NCBI GenBank assembly: GCA_903828675.1
Contig: CAIKND010000038.1
Location: forward strand, 1-64,000
Reading direction: 5' to 3'
DNA: 64,000 bases
Origin: an uncultured Acidobacteriaceae bacterium
Lineage (GTDB): Bacteria > Acidobacteriota > Terriglobia > Terriglobales > Acidobacteriaceae
The notes under the pieces were generated by a model. The model was given only the letters and a program-made list of their open reading frames with translations. It did no database searches and was not told where the DNA came from. The translations under genes were made by a program, and so were the position numbers. This document shows positions 9,015 through 18,400 of the stretch, piece by piece. Position 1 is the first letter of the stretch. Every line of letters starts with the position of its first letter.

Positions 9015-10373
9015 ATGCCGAACATGAAGAAACTTATTGCAATTCTTCTGCTATGCTTTGTCGCGCCTTTCGTAGGATCCGCCGTTGCTGCTGAGACGGG
9101 AAGCGGCCCGCTTCCCATTATCTTTGTGCACGGGAACGGCGATGACGCCGCCAAGTGGATTCCAATAATCTGGCTGTTTGAATCCAACGGCTACCCAGCA
9201 GACCGGCTGTTTGCCATCCGCTTCACTGACCCCTCGGCGGGCACCAACGATGCGGTGGAAGAGCCTTTCCACTCCTCCACTACGGACGAAGCGGCTGAAC
9301 TGAGCGCGTTTGTTACGCGCGTGCTGATCCAAACCCACAGTCGCCAGGTAGTGTTAGTGGGAAGTAGCAGGGGTGGGCTCGACATCCGCAATTACCTGCA
9401 GAACGGCGGCGGCCAGCATAGTGTGGCCGCAGCTATTTTGTGCGGAACGCCGAACCATGGTGTGATGGTCAGCGCGCGGCCTACCAACAATGAATTCGAT
9501 GGCGGCGGCCCCTTCCTGAAAGCGCTGAATAGCGCTTACCCAGATGGTTCGGAGGTTGTGCCGGGTGTGCAGATGATGACACTGCGCAGCGACAAACTCG
9601 ACAAGTATGCCCAGCCCACCGCGATAGCTTTCGGCAGGCCTGAAACCGCAACCGGAGTTACGTATACCGGACCGGAGCTGAAAGGCGCGAAGAACGTCGT
9701 GCTGGTAGGCGAGGATCACCGCGAACTTGCGTTTTCCCCGGAAGCTTTCGCGCAGATGTTCCAGTTCATCACGGGCAAAGAGCCGAAGATCCTGGCGCCG
9801 GTCGAAGAGCAAAAGCCGGTTGTTTCCGGCCTGATCACGAGTTATGCGGGAGCTGCGCCGACCAATCGGGCGCTGGCTGGAGTGCATCTGCGCATCTATG
9901 CAGTCGGGCCGCAGGCGGACGCTGCGGCGGAGAAGCCGGTGTACGAGATGACCACGAATTCGACGGGCGCATGGGGACCGTTCACGGCTGACCAGCATCA
10001 GAATTACGAGTTCGACCTGGAGGCCGATGGGCGGCACGTGCGATTTTTCAAGGCACCGATTCCGCGATCGACTTCACTGCTGAACTTGCGGTTCATGCCG
10101 GTTTCGCCGGAGATGACGACGACGGCTCAAACTTCGCGGTCGTTTCTGGTGGCGCGGCCGCAGGGCTACTTCAGCCGCGAGCGTGATCCGGTAAGCGTGA
10201 ACGGCGAAGTCTCCGCGGAAGAACCGCCGGGGCTGCCGAATCGCGATTCGTTTCTGGTTCACCTTGCCAAGCCGCTCGACCGGGTTGAAGTGAGACTGCG
10301 GAAGGAGACGATCGAAGTGCGCCCATCGGAGGATCTAAGCAAGGATTTGAGCATTGCCGATTTCTTGTGGTAA
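9015..10373 (+). CDS. Secreted alpha/beta-hydrolase (lipase-like)
   Basis: The protein has 452 residues with an N-terminal signal peptide (cleavage near VAAE). The alpha/beta-hydrolase core shows the oxyanion segment IIFVHGNGDD, the nucleophile elbow GSSRG in VVLVGSSRGG and a candidate catalytic His in GEDHRELAF. After about residue 260 come two beta-sandwich-like regions resembling the C-terminal domains of fungal and bacterial lipases or esterases. The start is either ATG at 9015 or the third codon after it at 9024, where MKKLIAIL gives a better signal-peptide n-region. The substrate is probably an ester, but it could not be determined. Confidence 0.78.
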   Translation: MPNMKKLIAILLLCFVAPFVGSAVAAETGSGPLPIIFVHGNGDDAAKWIPIIWLFESNGYPADRLFAIRFTDPSAGTNDAVEEPFHSSTTDEAAELSAFVTRVLIQTHSRQVVLVGSSRGGLDIRNYLQNGGGQHSVAAAILCGTPNHGVMVSARPTNNEFDGGGPFLKALNSAYPDGSEVVPGVQMMTLRSDKLDKYAQPTAIAFGRPETATGVTYTGPELKGAKNVVLVGEDHRELAFSPEAFAQMFQFITGKEPKILAPVEEQKPVVSGLITSYAGAAPTNRALAGVHLRIYAVGPQADAAAEKPVYEMTTNSTGAWGPFTADQHQNYEFDLEADGRHVRFFKAPIPRSTSLLNLRFMPVSPEMTTTAQTSRSFLVARPQGYFSRERDPVSVNGEVSAEEPPGLPNRDSFLVHLAKPLDRVEVRLRKETIEVRPSEDLSKDLSIADFLW

Positions 10374-10421
10374 CGCGACTCGACTGAACAGAGGCGCACC
10401 AGAAGTGTCGTCACGGTTTCA

Positions 10422-10468
10422 GAGGAGACAGGGAGGGGGGCAGGAGGTAGGTAGGAGGGGGGTAGGTG
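10422..10468 (+). other. G-rich tract with G-quadruplex potential
   Basis: The plus strand is almost pure purine with runs GGGAGGGGGG (10431-10440), four GG pairs in GGAGGTAGGTAGG (10443-10455) and GGGGGG (10457-10462). This fits two-tetrad or mixed G-quadruplex folding. Quadruplex formation is a prediction from pattern only. Confidence 0.5.
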
Positions 10469-10763
10469 CCATCCTGGGGAACCCCCGGGACCGGCGTCGG
10501 TAGAGCTGGGATTGAGATCGCGTTTTGGGTTGATGTGATATTTCGCATGGTTGTGAATCCGTCGGCCAGACTGCCCGCAGGGTCTCTATTTATGATTGTG
10601 CGCTCAAGGGCGGTAATTATGTGCAAATGGCAACGCGGCCGCGCCCTTTTCCAGACTCACAGGCCTCCCTTGTTTTTGGAATTGGGAAAAGGGGACGCAA
10701 AGCCGCCTTGGAAGCAGACCGAGGGTCAATTCTCAAGAGAACTTGAACGGGACAGAGAGAAAG

Positions 10764-10793
10764 CAAGAGCCATCCCGGAAAGAATGGCTCTTG
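10764..10793 (-). terminator. Hairpin terminator for GH28 operon
   Basis: A perfect 10-bp stem, CAAGAGCCAT (10764-10773) with ATGGCTCTTG (10784-10793), surrounds a 10-nt loop. It lies just beyond the GH28 stop on the minus strand and is followed there by a pyrimidine stretch CTTTCTCTCT. The T-run is imperfect, so it may terminate weakly or act as an mRNA 3'-end stabiliser. Confidence 0.65.
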
Positions 10794-10801
10794 AACAGGA
10801 C

Positions 10802-12445
10802 TTAAATCATCTTGTTGTCGATGCTGCCAAGTGTCGCATCTGCCGCTGCCCGGCTCCAGCCAATGCGCAGGTCTTTCACGTTGTGCAGCGAGAACGCTCC
10901 GTCGGCACTGCGTGGCGAGGTGATGGCAAAAAAGTCCGCGCGCTCCACATCCGTCAGGTAAAACGCCGGACGCGCATCTGGGCTGCTGTTCGCAATCTCG
11001 ACGTGGCTCATCTCCACGTTCTTCATGTGCCGCAGGAAGAATCCTGAAGCCGGCATGGGGCCAAACATCGAGGGCTCAGGGTACTTGTTCTCCAGTTCGG
11101 GCGGCTGAATCTGCGCCATGACGGCAGCAGCTCCGCCCACTGTTTCGATATAGATGTTCGAGAGCTTCACATCCTCGATCAGGCTTCCGGGGATGCCGCT
11201 CAGCACCGAGCAGTTATCCTTCGGCGCGTTGAAGCAGGCTAGATTGCTGATCAGCACGCGCTTCAGTGTTCCCACCTTGGTGCTTTCCTTTGGTCCGCGC
11301 AGCCTGGCGCCCAAGCGCAAAAAGATCGGTCCGGAAAACAGGTCGCGCATGGTGGTGTTCGAGATGGTGATGTCTTCCAGCAAGGCGCCGTCGACTGTCT
11401 CCAGAGCGTATCCCTGGCAGCCTTCAAAAATGCAGTTGGAGATGGTGACGTTAATGAATCCGCCATTGGATTCAGTGCCGCACTTGATGCGGCCGTTGTG
11501 GGCCAGGCGCAGCTCGGGCGACATCTTCTTGAAGGTGCCGTCCAGCACCGTGCCCAGCTCGTAATACCCGCTCACCCAGCAGCTATCGATGGTCAGGTTG
11601 CGGGTCGGCCGTGCGTACCCGAGCGCATAGCTTGACTTGGGACAGATGCCGTCGTCCCAGGGCGAGTTCACCGTGCAGTTCGAGACGCGCACATTCTGAC
11701 AGCAGTCGATATCGATTCCATCGCGGTCGGTATCAATCTTCAGGTTGTCGATGGTGAGATTGTCCACGCCGGTCAGCAGCAGCGCAAAATGGCCGCCCTT
11801 GAGCATGGAGAAGTCGCGAAGCAGCACGTTACGGCAGTTCTTGAGCGCAATGGCCTTGTTGCCCACGCCCGGCTGTTCGGCAACGTAAATCGGATAATTG
11901 CCGCGTGCGCCGCGGTTGGCTCCGAAGCTCAGGCCCTTGCCGAAGATGAGCCCGGTGCCGGTGATGCTGAAGTCGTGAATGTCCTCGCCCCACAGCAGCG
12001 AGTTGCGCCAGTGGTTGTGCCCGTAATCCTGATACGCGTCCCAGGCCGTGTTCGGCTCGGCCGCATCGTACACGCCGCCGTTGTACCCGGTCGTGTCGCC
12101 CGGTCGCGGCGATTCGGCGGCGACAATCGCGCTGCCTTCTTCCAGGTGCAGATGCACATGGCTCTTCAGGTGGATCGAGAAACAGAGATACATACCTGGG
12201 GGAAACAAAACCACACCGCCGCCGTGGGCCTCAGCCGCTTCAATGGCGCGATTGACTGCGTTGGTATCCAACGCCTTGCCGTCCCCCGCCGCGCCGAAGT
12301 TCCGAACATTGAATACGCCGTCCGATTTGACTATGGCGGAGTTTTCTTTGGAGGCGGCGAAGGTGACCGCGGGAATCGCAGCCGACGCCAAACCCAGACT
12401 GCCTGCACGCAAAAAGCTACGGCGCATGGAACTGAAATCTGTCAT
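10802..12445 (-). CDS. Tat-exported polygalacturonase-like glycoside hydrolase, GH28
   Basis: The protein has 547 residues. A twin-arginine signal, MRRSFLRAGSLGLASAA, starts at residue 7. The mature part opens with the FNVRNFGAAGDGKALDTNAVNRA repeat typical of the pectate-lyase/GH28 right-handed helix. GH28 acidic residues appear in IDTDRDGIDID and SPWDDGI, with the later GRIKCGTES matching the RIK motif. Start ATG 12445 follows GAGGATG; a longer in-frame start at 12517 would add a non-signal N-terminus. It is last in a minus-strand group after lldP and rhaM, suggesting hydrolysis of galacturonate-rhamnose polymers such as rhamnogalacturonan. The exact linkage is inferred. Confidence 0.88.
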   Translation of the reverse strand: MTDFSSMRRSFLRAGSLGLASAAIPAVTFAASKENSAIVKSDGVFNVRNFGAAGDGKALDTNAVNRAIEAAEAHGGGVVLFPPGMYLCFSIHLKSHVHLHLEEGSAIVAAESPRPGDTTGYNGGVYDAAEPNTAWDAYQDYGHNHWRNSLLWGEDIHDFSITGTGLIFGKGLSFGANRGARGNYPIYVAEQPGVGNKAIALKNCRNVLLRDFSMLKGGHFALLLTGVDNLTIDNLKIDTDRDGIDIDCCQNVRVSNCTVNSPWDDGICPKSSYALGYARPTRNLTIDSCWVSGYYELGTVLDGTFKKMSPELRLAHNGRIKCGTESNGGFINVTISNCIFEGCQGYALETVDGALLEDITISNTTMRDLFSGPIFLRLGARLRGPKESTKVGTLKRVLISNLACFNAPKDNCSVLSGIPGSLIEDVKLSNIYIETVGGAAAVMAQIQPPELENKYPEPSMFGPMPASGFFLRHMKNVEMSHVEIANSSPDARPAFYLTDVERADFFAITSPRSADGAFSLHNVKDLRIGWSRAAADATLGSIDNKMI

Positions 12446-12534
12446 AAAAGCATCCTCACAGAACTGCAATGTTGGTTTCACTTTGATCCGGCGTGCGAAC
12501 CGGTTCCCGTCGCTCATGCCTTACGCAGCACAGG

Positions 12535-12852
12535 TCAATCGAGATGGAAGACTTCCTGAAGCGGAGCCATGTTGTCATCCGCGGTGCCGCCGGAGATCGA
12601 TTCGAAAAAAGGAGCCATCTCCGCTTGCCAGCGCGCGTTCACCGGGTGGTCCTTCATGCCTGCGGTGCACTTCTCAAAGTCATCCGCTTCCAGGTAGCCC
12701 ACAAGCAAGCCGTCGGGCTTTAGAAAAATCGAGTAATTGCGCCAACCGGTCTCGCGCAGGGCATCCAGCATCTCAGGCCACACATTCGCATGGCGTCTCT
12801 TGTACTCCTCCAGCATTTCCTCACGGACCTTCAGCAGAAAACAGACACGCAT
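12535..12852 (-). CDS. rhaM: L-rhamnose mutarotase
   Basis: RhaM interconverts the alpha and beta anomers of L-rhamnose in the cytoplasm so that the isomerase receives its preferred form. The 105-residue length is close to the E. coli enzyme (104). Visible family features are the MRVCFLLKVREE start, RRHANVWPEM with the conserved His, NYSIFL and the VGYLEADDFE strand. ATG 12852 is chosen because AAAGGGG sits 6 nt upstream. It is between the permease and GH28 genes on the same strand, supporting a rhamnose-releasing pathway. No rhaA, rhaB or rhaD is in the window. Confidence 0.92.
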   Translation of the reverse strand: MRVCFLLKVREEMLEEYKRRHANVWPEMLDALRETGWRNYSIFLKPDGLLVGYLEADDFEKCTAGMKDHPVNARWQAEMAPFFESISGGTADDNMAPLQEVFHLD

Positions 12853-12975
12853 TGTTTCCCCTTTCACTTTGCGATTGTAATCCCGGCATCCGACCCCTCG
12901 ATGTTAGGACGCACACGCACGATCTCGACCGCCTTCGCAAGGGAACCGAAAGCCCGCAAATCCTCTATTCCGGCA

Positions 12976-14763
12976 TCACCACGTGACAATCGCGGTGAAG
13001 GGTTGAACATAGGCCATCAGGTAGACGACCACGCCCACCAGCGCAGCCAGCCCAAGGCTGTGTAGAAACACAAAGCGCAGAATCGTCCCTTCCTGACCGT
13101 AGGTTCCCGTGGCGGTACTGGCAACCACAATGCTCGGCGCGGCAATCATCTTGCCCATCACGCCGCCGGCGGAGTTGGCTGAAGCCATCAGCACCGGCGA
13201 CACGCCAATCTGGTTTGCGGTCATCTGCTGCAGACTGCCGAACAGCACATTCGACGCCGTGTCAGAGCCAGTGGTCGCCGTTCCCAGCCAGCCGATCAGG
13301 GTGCCAAAGAAGGGATACAGCGCACCGGTCCGCGCAAACGCCAGGCCCAGCGTCGCATCCAGCCCGCAATAGCGCATCACAAAGCCAAGCGCCATCATGG
13401 TTGAAATCGTCAGCAGCGTGTAGCGCACGCTGAACAAGGTCTTCAGCAGTTCCTTTGCCAGGGTTATCGGACCGAGCCCCATCAGAAGTCCCGCCAGCAA
13501 AGCCGCAACCAGAATGCCCGTTCCCGTGGCCGACATCCAGTTCAGGTTGAAGATGGCGGCCTCGGCCGTAGGAGCCAGCACCACCGGCGGCACCCGCTCG
13601 ACAACGTTGTGCAAGCCAGCTATCGGAATGCCGATCGAGGTCTTCGCGTCCAGCCAGACTGAAAACTTCGGAAACCCCCAAGCAAAGACGACAACGCTCA
13701 GCGTCAGCCACGGCAACCAGGCTTTGAACGTGGTTGCGGCGCCTTGTTCGCTCCGCTGCCGCACCAGTCCCGTCACGTCCTCGCATAGTGCGTTCAGCAC
13801 CCGCTTCGGCTTCCAGAACCTGAGAAATACGATTAGCGCAACAATGGTCGCCGTGGCCGCGGTAATGTCCACCAGCCCTGGGCCGGTGTAAGCCCCCATC
13901 ACCAATTGCGTGGATGCAAAGGTAAGACTCGCCACCAGAATCGCCGGCCACACCTCCACCATGGCCTTGAAGCCCGCGTAGATCCAGATCAGCCAGAATG
14001 GCACCAGGATGCAAAACGGCGTGAGAATGATGGCGATGATCCGGGTAAGCACCGGCGTGCCCACCCCGGTAACTCCGTGCAGCGCAATCACCGGTATCCC
14101 CAGCGAGCCGAAGGCCACCGGGGCGGTATTGGCCAGCAGCGAAAGCCCTGCGGCCTGAAGCGGTCGGAACCCGAGACTGATCAGGATGGAGCAGCTCACG
14201 GCCACCGGTGCGCCGAAGCCTCCAGCGCCCTCGATGAACGCTCCCAGGGCGAAGGCGATCAGCAGCAGTTGCAGGCGGCTATCGTCGGTTATATTCGTCA
14301 GGCTTTCCTGCAGAGCTTTAAATCGCCCCGTCTTTACCGTCAGTTGATAGAGAAAGATCACGGGCAAGATGATCCAGCAGATGGGAAACAGTCCGTACCC
14401 CGCTCCATAAGCCGTCGTCGTCAATGCCAGCCGGGCGGGCATATGGAAGACCGTGATTGCCACCGCCAAAGCGGTGACCAGCCCGGCAATGGCCGCAACG
14501 TGCGCCTTGAGCCGCAAGATGGCCATTGCGCCAAGCAGCACAACCACCGGGAGCGCAGCGATAAGCGTCGAGAGCCACCAACGGCCGGAGGGGTCGTAAA
14601 CTTGCGCCCAATGGCCGGAGACCGGATTGGTTTCGAATAGATAAAACGCGACGAAAGCGACCACCGGAATGGCAGCGGCGATGAGTGAAACGGAGACGGG
14701 CGAGGCGGCCGTACTGCCTGGCTTCGGCTCCATGCTGTTACCTGGTGTGCGATTCGGTCCCAT
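12976..14763 (-). CDS. lldP: L-lactate permease family transporter (LctP)
   Basis: The 595-residue polytopic membrane protein has about 13 hydrophobic segments. Family marks include IEGAGGFGAPVAVS, LGIPVIALHGVTG and the C-terminal GSDTASNVLFG followed by ASANSAGGVMGKMIA. The family moves L-lactate, D-lactate or glycolate with protons. GAGGATGA precedes ATG 14763. It leads a minus-strand group with rhaM and GH28. Rhamnose breakdown produces L-lactaldehyde and then L-lactate, so export or uptake of that product is plausible; this is inference. No lactate dehydrogenase gene is adjacent. Confidence 0.88.
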   Translation of the reverse strand: MGPNRTPGNSMEPKPGSTAASPVSVSLIAAAIPVVAFVAFYLFETNPVSGHWAQVYDPSGRWWLSTLIAALPVVVLLGAMAILRLKAHVAAIAGLVTALAVAITVFHMPARLALTTTAYGAGYGLFPICWIILPVIFLYQLTVKTGRFKALQESLTNITDDSRLQLLLIAFALGAFIEGAGGFGAPVAVSCSILISLGFRPLQAAGLSLLANTAPVAFGSLGIPVIALHGVTGVGTPVLTRIIAIILTPFCILVPFWLIWIYAGFKAMVEVWPAILVASLTFASTQLVMGAYTGPGLVDITAATATIVALIVFLRFWKPKRVLNALCEDVTGLVRQRSEQGAATTFKAWLPWLTLSVVVFAWGFPKFSVWLDAKTSIGIPIAGLHNVVERVPPVVLAPTAEAAIFNLNWMSATGTGILVAALLAGLLMGLGPITLAKELLKTLFSVRYTLLTISTMMALGFVMRYCGLDATLGLAFARTGALYPFFGTLIGWLGTATTGSDTASNVLFGSLQQMTANQIGVSPVLMASANSAGGVMGKMIAAPSIVVASTATGTYGQEGTILRFVFLHSLGLAALVGVVVYLMAYVQPFTAIVTW

Positions 14764-15175
14764 TCATCCTCACAAAGGTATTCTTTCGGATTTAGTTTGC
14801 AGGCATTGCTCAGGCAGGGTGGTGTAGTCGCATTTCAGTGTACATAGGAAAGCAAACATCAGGCTCACTGCCAGGCGGATGGACCAGAGCAATTGCATGA
14901 ACGCCGGGCGGGTGGCCCAGGTGCCTTGCTATTTCTTGCGAAAGGTGGGCAGCAAAACTGTCCGCTCACCAGCATCCGGTTAGATAATCCCGGGTCTCAA
15001 AATCGAGACCCTGGCCACCCGCCTATCTGCCCAGGACATCATCCGCTGACGTGCTGATTTTCCGCACCTTCCCAGCCCGCCAAGTCTAAACCAGCAAAAC
15101 ACTAACGCAGCTAAATGCACTGAAGCCGCGAAGCACCTCAAGGTACTAAAATCCAGATGCACACTGGAGTCAATC
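14764..15175. other. Divergent intergenic region with paired repeats
   Basis: This spacer separates the minus-strand lldP and plus-strand GH20 fusion genes, so it should hold both promoters. I see no gene. A half element at 14907-14917 and a full hairpin at 14989-15014 with its tag at 15013-15023 form an inverted pair. No clear sigma-70 promoter could be picked out. Confidence 0.6.
14907..15023. repeat. Inverted pair of tag repeats with GGTCTC hairpin, copy 3
   Basis: The 11-mer GGCGGGTGGCC (14907-14917) is exactly reverse-complementary to GGCCACCCGCC (15013-15023). Next to the right arm lies the third GGTCTC hairpin, GGGTCTC (14992-14998) and GAGACCC (15005-15011) with loop AAAATC, extended by two more pairs beyond one mismatch. 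The layout resembles a bacterial interspersed mosaic element. Confidence 0.8.
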
Positions 15176-18100
15176 ATGATCAAACGTCTGCATCGTCCTG
15201 CCTGCCGTCTCGCGCAAATCTGTATTTCTTACGCCTTGCTCCTTCCGCTCCTGCTCACTGCTTCTCTCTGCGCGCAGCCTGCTCAAGCCGACGCCAACGG
15301 TTTCGTCAACACGCTCATGCCCTTGCCCTCGACCCTTGTCAGCAAGCCCGGCAAGCTGAACATCGATCCATCATTCTCCTATGTCCTCCACGGCAACTCC
15401 AGTGATCGCCTCGTCCAGTCCGGGGCGCGCTTACTTACCCGCCTTGAAACGCGCACCGGTGTCGAGCTTGCAAAAACGCCCGCGCCCGGCAAGGAAGCCA
15501 AACTCACAGTTGACGTCGCCTCCGCGTCCTCCAGTGCTGTCCCGCAGCCCGACGTGGATGAAAGTTACACCCTCGACATCGACGAGCATTCCATCTCCCT
15601 GCGCGCCAAAACCGACATCGGCGCGCTGCGCGGCATGGAAACGCTTCTGCAACTCGTTCAGCCGTCCGGCGCAAGCTACGCCTTCCCCGCGGTTCACATT
15701 GAAGACACGCCCCGCTTCCCCTGGCGCGGCCTCATGCTCGACTCCGGTCGCCATTTCCTTCCCTTAGCCAACATCCTGCGCACACTCGACGGTATGGCTG
15801 CTGTCAAGCTCAACGTCCTTCACTGGCACCTCAGCGAGGATCAGGGCTTCCGCATCGAGAGCCGCGTCTATCCCAAGCTCACCGAACTGGGCTCCAACGG
15901 CCAGTTCTACACCCAGCAGCAGGTCCGCGAAGTCATCGCCTACGCCTCCGCGCGCGGCATCCGCGTTGTCCCCGAATTCGATATGCCCGGCCACATCCAG
16001 AGCTGGCTCGTCGGCTACCCGGAGCTCGGCAGCGCACCCGGGCCCTTCACCATCGCCACGCAATTCGGTGTGATGGACGCCGCCTTCGACCCCACGCGTG
16101 AATCCACTTACCGCTTCCTCGACGGCTTCCTCGGCGAAATGGCCCAGCTCTTCCCCGACCCCTACATGCACATCGGCGGCGACGAGAGCAACGGCAACGA
16201 GTGGCGCGCCAATCCGCAAATCAAAGCCTTCATGGAAGCCCACGGCCTCAAAACCACCGTCGAGCTGCAGTCCTGGTTCAGCACCCGCATCCAGAAGATT
16301 CTCACCGCCCACCACAAGCAGATGGTCGGCTGGGATGAAATCCTCAGCCCCACCCTACCCAAAGACGCCGTCATTCAAAACTGGCACGGCATCGAGTTCC
16401 TCATGAACGGAGCCAAGCAGGGCCATCGCGGTTTCTTGTCGCATCCCTACTACCTGGACCACATGAACTCCGCCGCCGAAATGTTCCTTGCCGACCCGCT
16501 GCCCGCCGGCTCTGACCTCACTCCCGATCAGGCCAGGCTCATCCTCGGTGGCGAAGCCTGCATGTGGGGCGAACAGTTGGTTGCCTCCATGATCGACTCC
16601 CGCATCTGGCCTCGCGCCGCAGCCATCGCTGAGCGCCTCTGGTCACCCGCCTCCGATCTCGACGTCGCCGACATGTATCGCCGCCTTGCCATCGAGTCCC
16701 TCCGCCTTGAAGCTGAAGGCCTCATGCACATGTCCGGCCCGGTGCGGGCCATGCGCCAGGTCGCGGGCGTCTCGCAGATTCAGCCGCTTGAGGTCTTCGT
16801 CAACACGCTCCAGCCCGTCGACTTCCATGTCCGCGGCCGCGAGCAGAACCCCGCTCCCGCCACGGTCTACGACCGCCTTGTCGACGCGGTTCGCCCCGAC
16901 CCTCCGCTCCAGCACGAGATGCCCATCCTCGTCGACGCAGCCCTGCGCGGCGATGCAGCCGCCATCGAGCGCCTAGACTCGCTGTTCCATTCCTGGGCGG
17001 TCAACGCTCAGGCGCTCGACCGCCTTGAAGCTAACTCGCCGCTGCTTCAGGAGGCCTCGGCCCACATCGCCGCCTGGCCAAAGCTGGGAACCATGGGCAT
17101 CGAGGCGCTCAGCTCTCTTCGCTCCGGCGCAGCGCCACCCGCCGGATGGAAAGACGTGCAGGCCGCCATTCTGCATGACGCCGTCAAGCCGCACGAGTTG
17201 GTCGACTTTATTGTCCTCAAGCCCTTGCGGAAGCTGGTCGACGCAGCCGCAACGCAAGCCGCGCAAATCGCCGCCCCCGATCCCATCCACGCTTACCTGC
17301 AGCCGCTCGTCGATAACCACACCATTGCCGGAGCCGTTACGCTGGTCGCATCGAAAGACCGCACAGTCTACCTGCAGCCCGTCGGCTTTCGCGACCTCGC
17401 GGCAAAGGCGGCCATGCCGGCCGATGCCCTCTTCTGGGTCGCCTCGGTATCCAAGCCCATCACCGCCACCGCGCTCATGATGCTCGTGGATGAAGGCAAG
17501 GTCAATCTCAACGACCCCATCGAAAAGTACCTCCCCGAGTTCAAAGGCCAGCGGGTCTACCGCACTCGTCCTGACCCGAAGCAACCTTCTTCGCCAACTC
17601 CGTCGCCCGCTCAGCTGGTCCCCGTGACCCACCCCGTCCTCGTCCGCGAAATCCTTTCGCACACCAGCGGTCTGCCTTTCAAGTCCGCGGCCCAGCCGGG
17701 CGCACTTGACCTTCTGCCGCTCAAGGATGCCGTCCGCGGCTACGCCGCTGAGCCGCTTCTCTTTCAGCCGTTCACTGATTACAGCTACTCCAACGAGGGC
17801 CTCAACACCGCCGCGCGCATCATTGAAGTTGTCTCCGGCATGCCCTACGAACAGTTCATGCAGCAGCGCCTGTTCGGCCCCCTCGCCATGAGCGACACCA
17901 CCTTCTGGCCCAGCGCGGCGCAATCCGCCCGCCTCGCCACCTCTTACAAGCTCGACGCGCAGTCCGGCGCTTTGAAGCCGCTCACGGTTGACCAGCTCAC
18001 CTATCCGCTCGACGACCGCACGCACCGCTTCCCCATGCCCGCCGGTGGCCTTTTCTCCACCGCAGCCGATCTTGAAAAATTCTGCCGCATGATCCTCAAC

Positions 18101-18397
18101 GGAGGCGCACTTGACGGCAAACGCTACCTCTCGCCCCAGGCACTCCAACAGATGACCAGTACCCAGAACGGCGGCCTGGGCGGCTCGGATTACGGCTTCG
18201 GCTGGGCAGTCTCCCGCGACGGTTTTGGCCATGGCGGAGCTTACAAGAATGCCATCGACATCGACCCAACGGCCGGCCGCGTGCTGGTTTTCATGGTCCA
18301 GCAGAATGGTCCCTGGGGCACCCCCGCCGGAGACGCCATTCTCCCCACTCTCAAGCGCCTGGCCAATCAGGCCGTCATTCCCTTGCCAGACAAATAA
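15176..18397 (+). CDS. Fusion of GH20 beta-N-acetylhexosaminidase and beta-lactamase-fold serine hydrolase
   Basis: The secreted 1073-residue protein has a signal peptide of about 37 residues and a GH20b-like domain. The GH20 barrel holds HWHLSEDQGFR (216-226), PEFDMPGH and the catalytic pair Asp336-Glu337 in HIGGDESNG. A linker follows (about 540-700), then a class C beta-lactamase/PBP-like domain with Ser756-Val-Ser-Lys759 (SxxK), Tyr870-Ser-Asn872 (YxN) and a HGG motif at 1018-1020. GH20 removes terminal GlcNAc/GalNAc; the second part probably acts on an ester or amide, perhaps a peptidoglycan-derived substrate, which is inference. GGAG lies 6 nt before ATG. A strong terminator follows, so it is monocistronic. 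Confidence 0.92.
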   Translation: MIKRLHRPACRLAQICISYALLLPLLLTASLCAQPAQADANGFVNTLMPLPSTLVSKPGKLNIDPSFSYVLHGNSSDRLVQSGARLLTRLETRTGVELAKTPAPGKEAKLTVDVASASSSAVPQPDVDESYTLDIDEHSISLRAKTDIGALRGMETLLQLVQPSGASYAFPAVHIEDTPRFPWRGLMLDSGRHFLPLANILRTLDGMAAVKLNVLHWHLSEDQGFRIESRVYPKLTELGSNGQFYTQQQVREVIAYASARGIRVVPEFDMPGHIQSWLVGYPELGSAPGPFTIATQFGVMDAAFDPTRESTYRFLDGFLGEMAQLFPDPYMHIGGDESNGNEWRANPQIKAFMEAHGLKTTVELQSWFSTRIQKILTAHHKQMVGWDEILSPTLPKDAVIQNWHGIEFLMNGAKQGHRGFLSHPYYLDHMNSAAEMFLADPLPAGSDLTPDQARLILGGEACMWGEQLVASMIDSRIWPRAAAIAERLWSPASDLDVADMYRRLAIESLRLEAEGLMHMSGPVRAMRQVAGVSQIQPLEVFVNTLQPVDFHVRGREQNPAPATVYDRLVDAVRPDPPLQHEMPILVDAALRGDAAAIERLDSLFHSWAVNAQALDRLEANSPLLQEASAHIAAWPKLGTMGIEALSSLRSGAAPPAGWKDVQAAILHDAVKPHELVDFIVLKPLRKLVDAAATQAAQIAAPDPIHAYLQPLVDNHTIAGAVTLVASKDRTVYLQPVGFRDLAAKAAMPADALFWVASVSKPITATALMMLVDEGKVNLNDPIEKYLPEFKGQRVYRTRPDPKQPSSPTPSPAQLVPVTHPVLVREILSHTSGLPFKSAAQPGALDLLPLKDAVRGYAAEPLLFQPFTDYSYSNEGLNTAARIIEVVSGMPYEQFMQQRLFGPLAMSDTTFWPSAAQSARLATSYKLDAQSGALKPLTVDQLTYPLDDRTHRFPMPAGGLFSTAADLEKFCRMILNGGALDGKRYLSPQALQQMTSTQNGGLGGSDYGFGWAVSRDGFGHGGAYKNAIDIDPTAGRVLVFMVQQNGPWGTPAGDAILPTLKRLANQAVIPLPDK

Positions 18398-18400
18398 ATT

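Larger units (their letters stand above)
10374..10801. other. Intergenic with G-rich tract and hairpin
   Basis: Between the convergent hydrolase and GH28 genes I see no supported gene. It holds a purine/G-rich tract at 10422-10468 and a perfect hairpin at 10764-10793. The remaining sequence shows nothing recognisable apart from a GGGACCGG half-site near 10487-10494, similar to the composite repeat. Confidence 0.6.

Noticed and set aside
12976..14763. A lactate utilisation operon
   Set aside because: No lactate dehydrogenase or lutABC genes accompany the permease, so the pairing with rhaM and GH28 was preferred.
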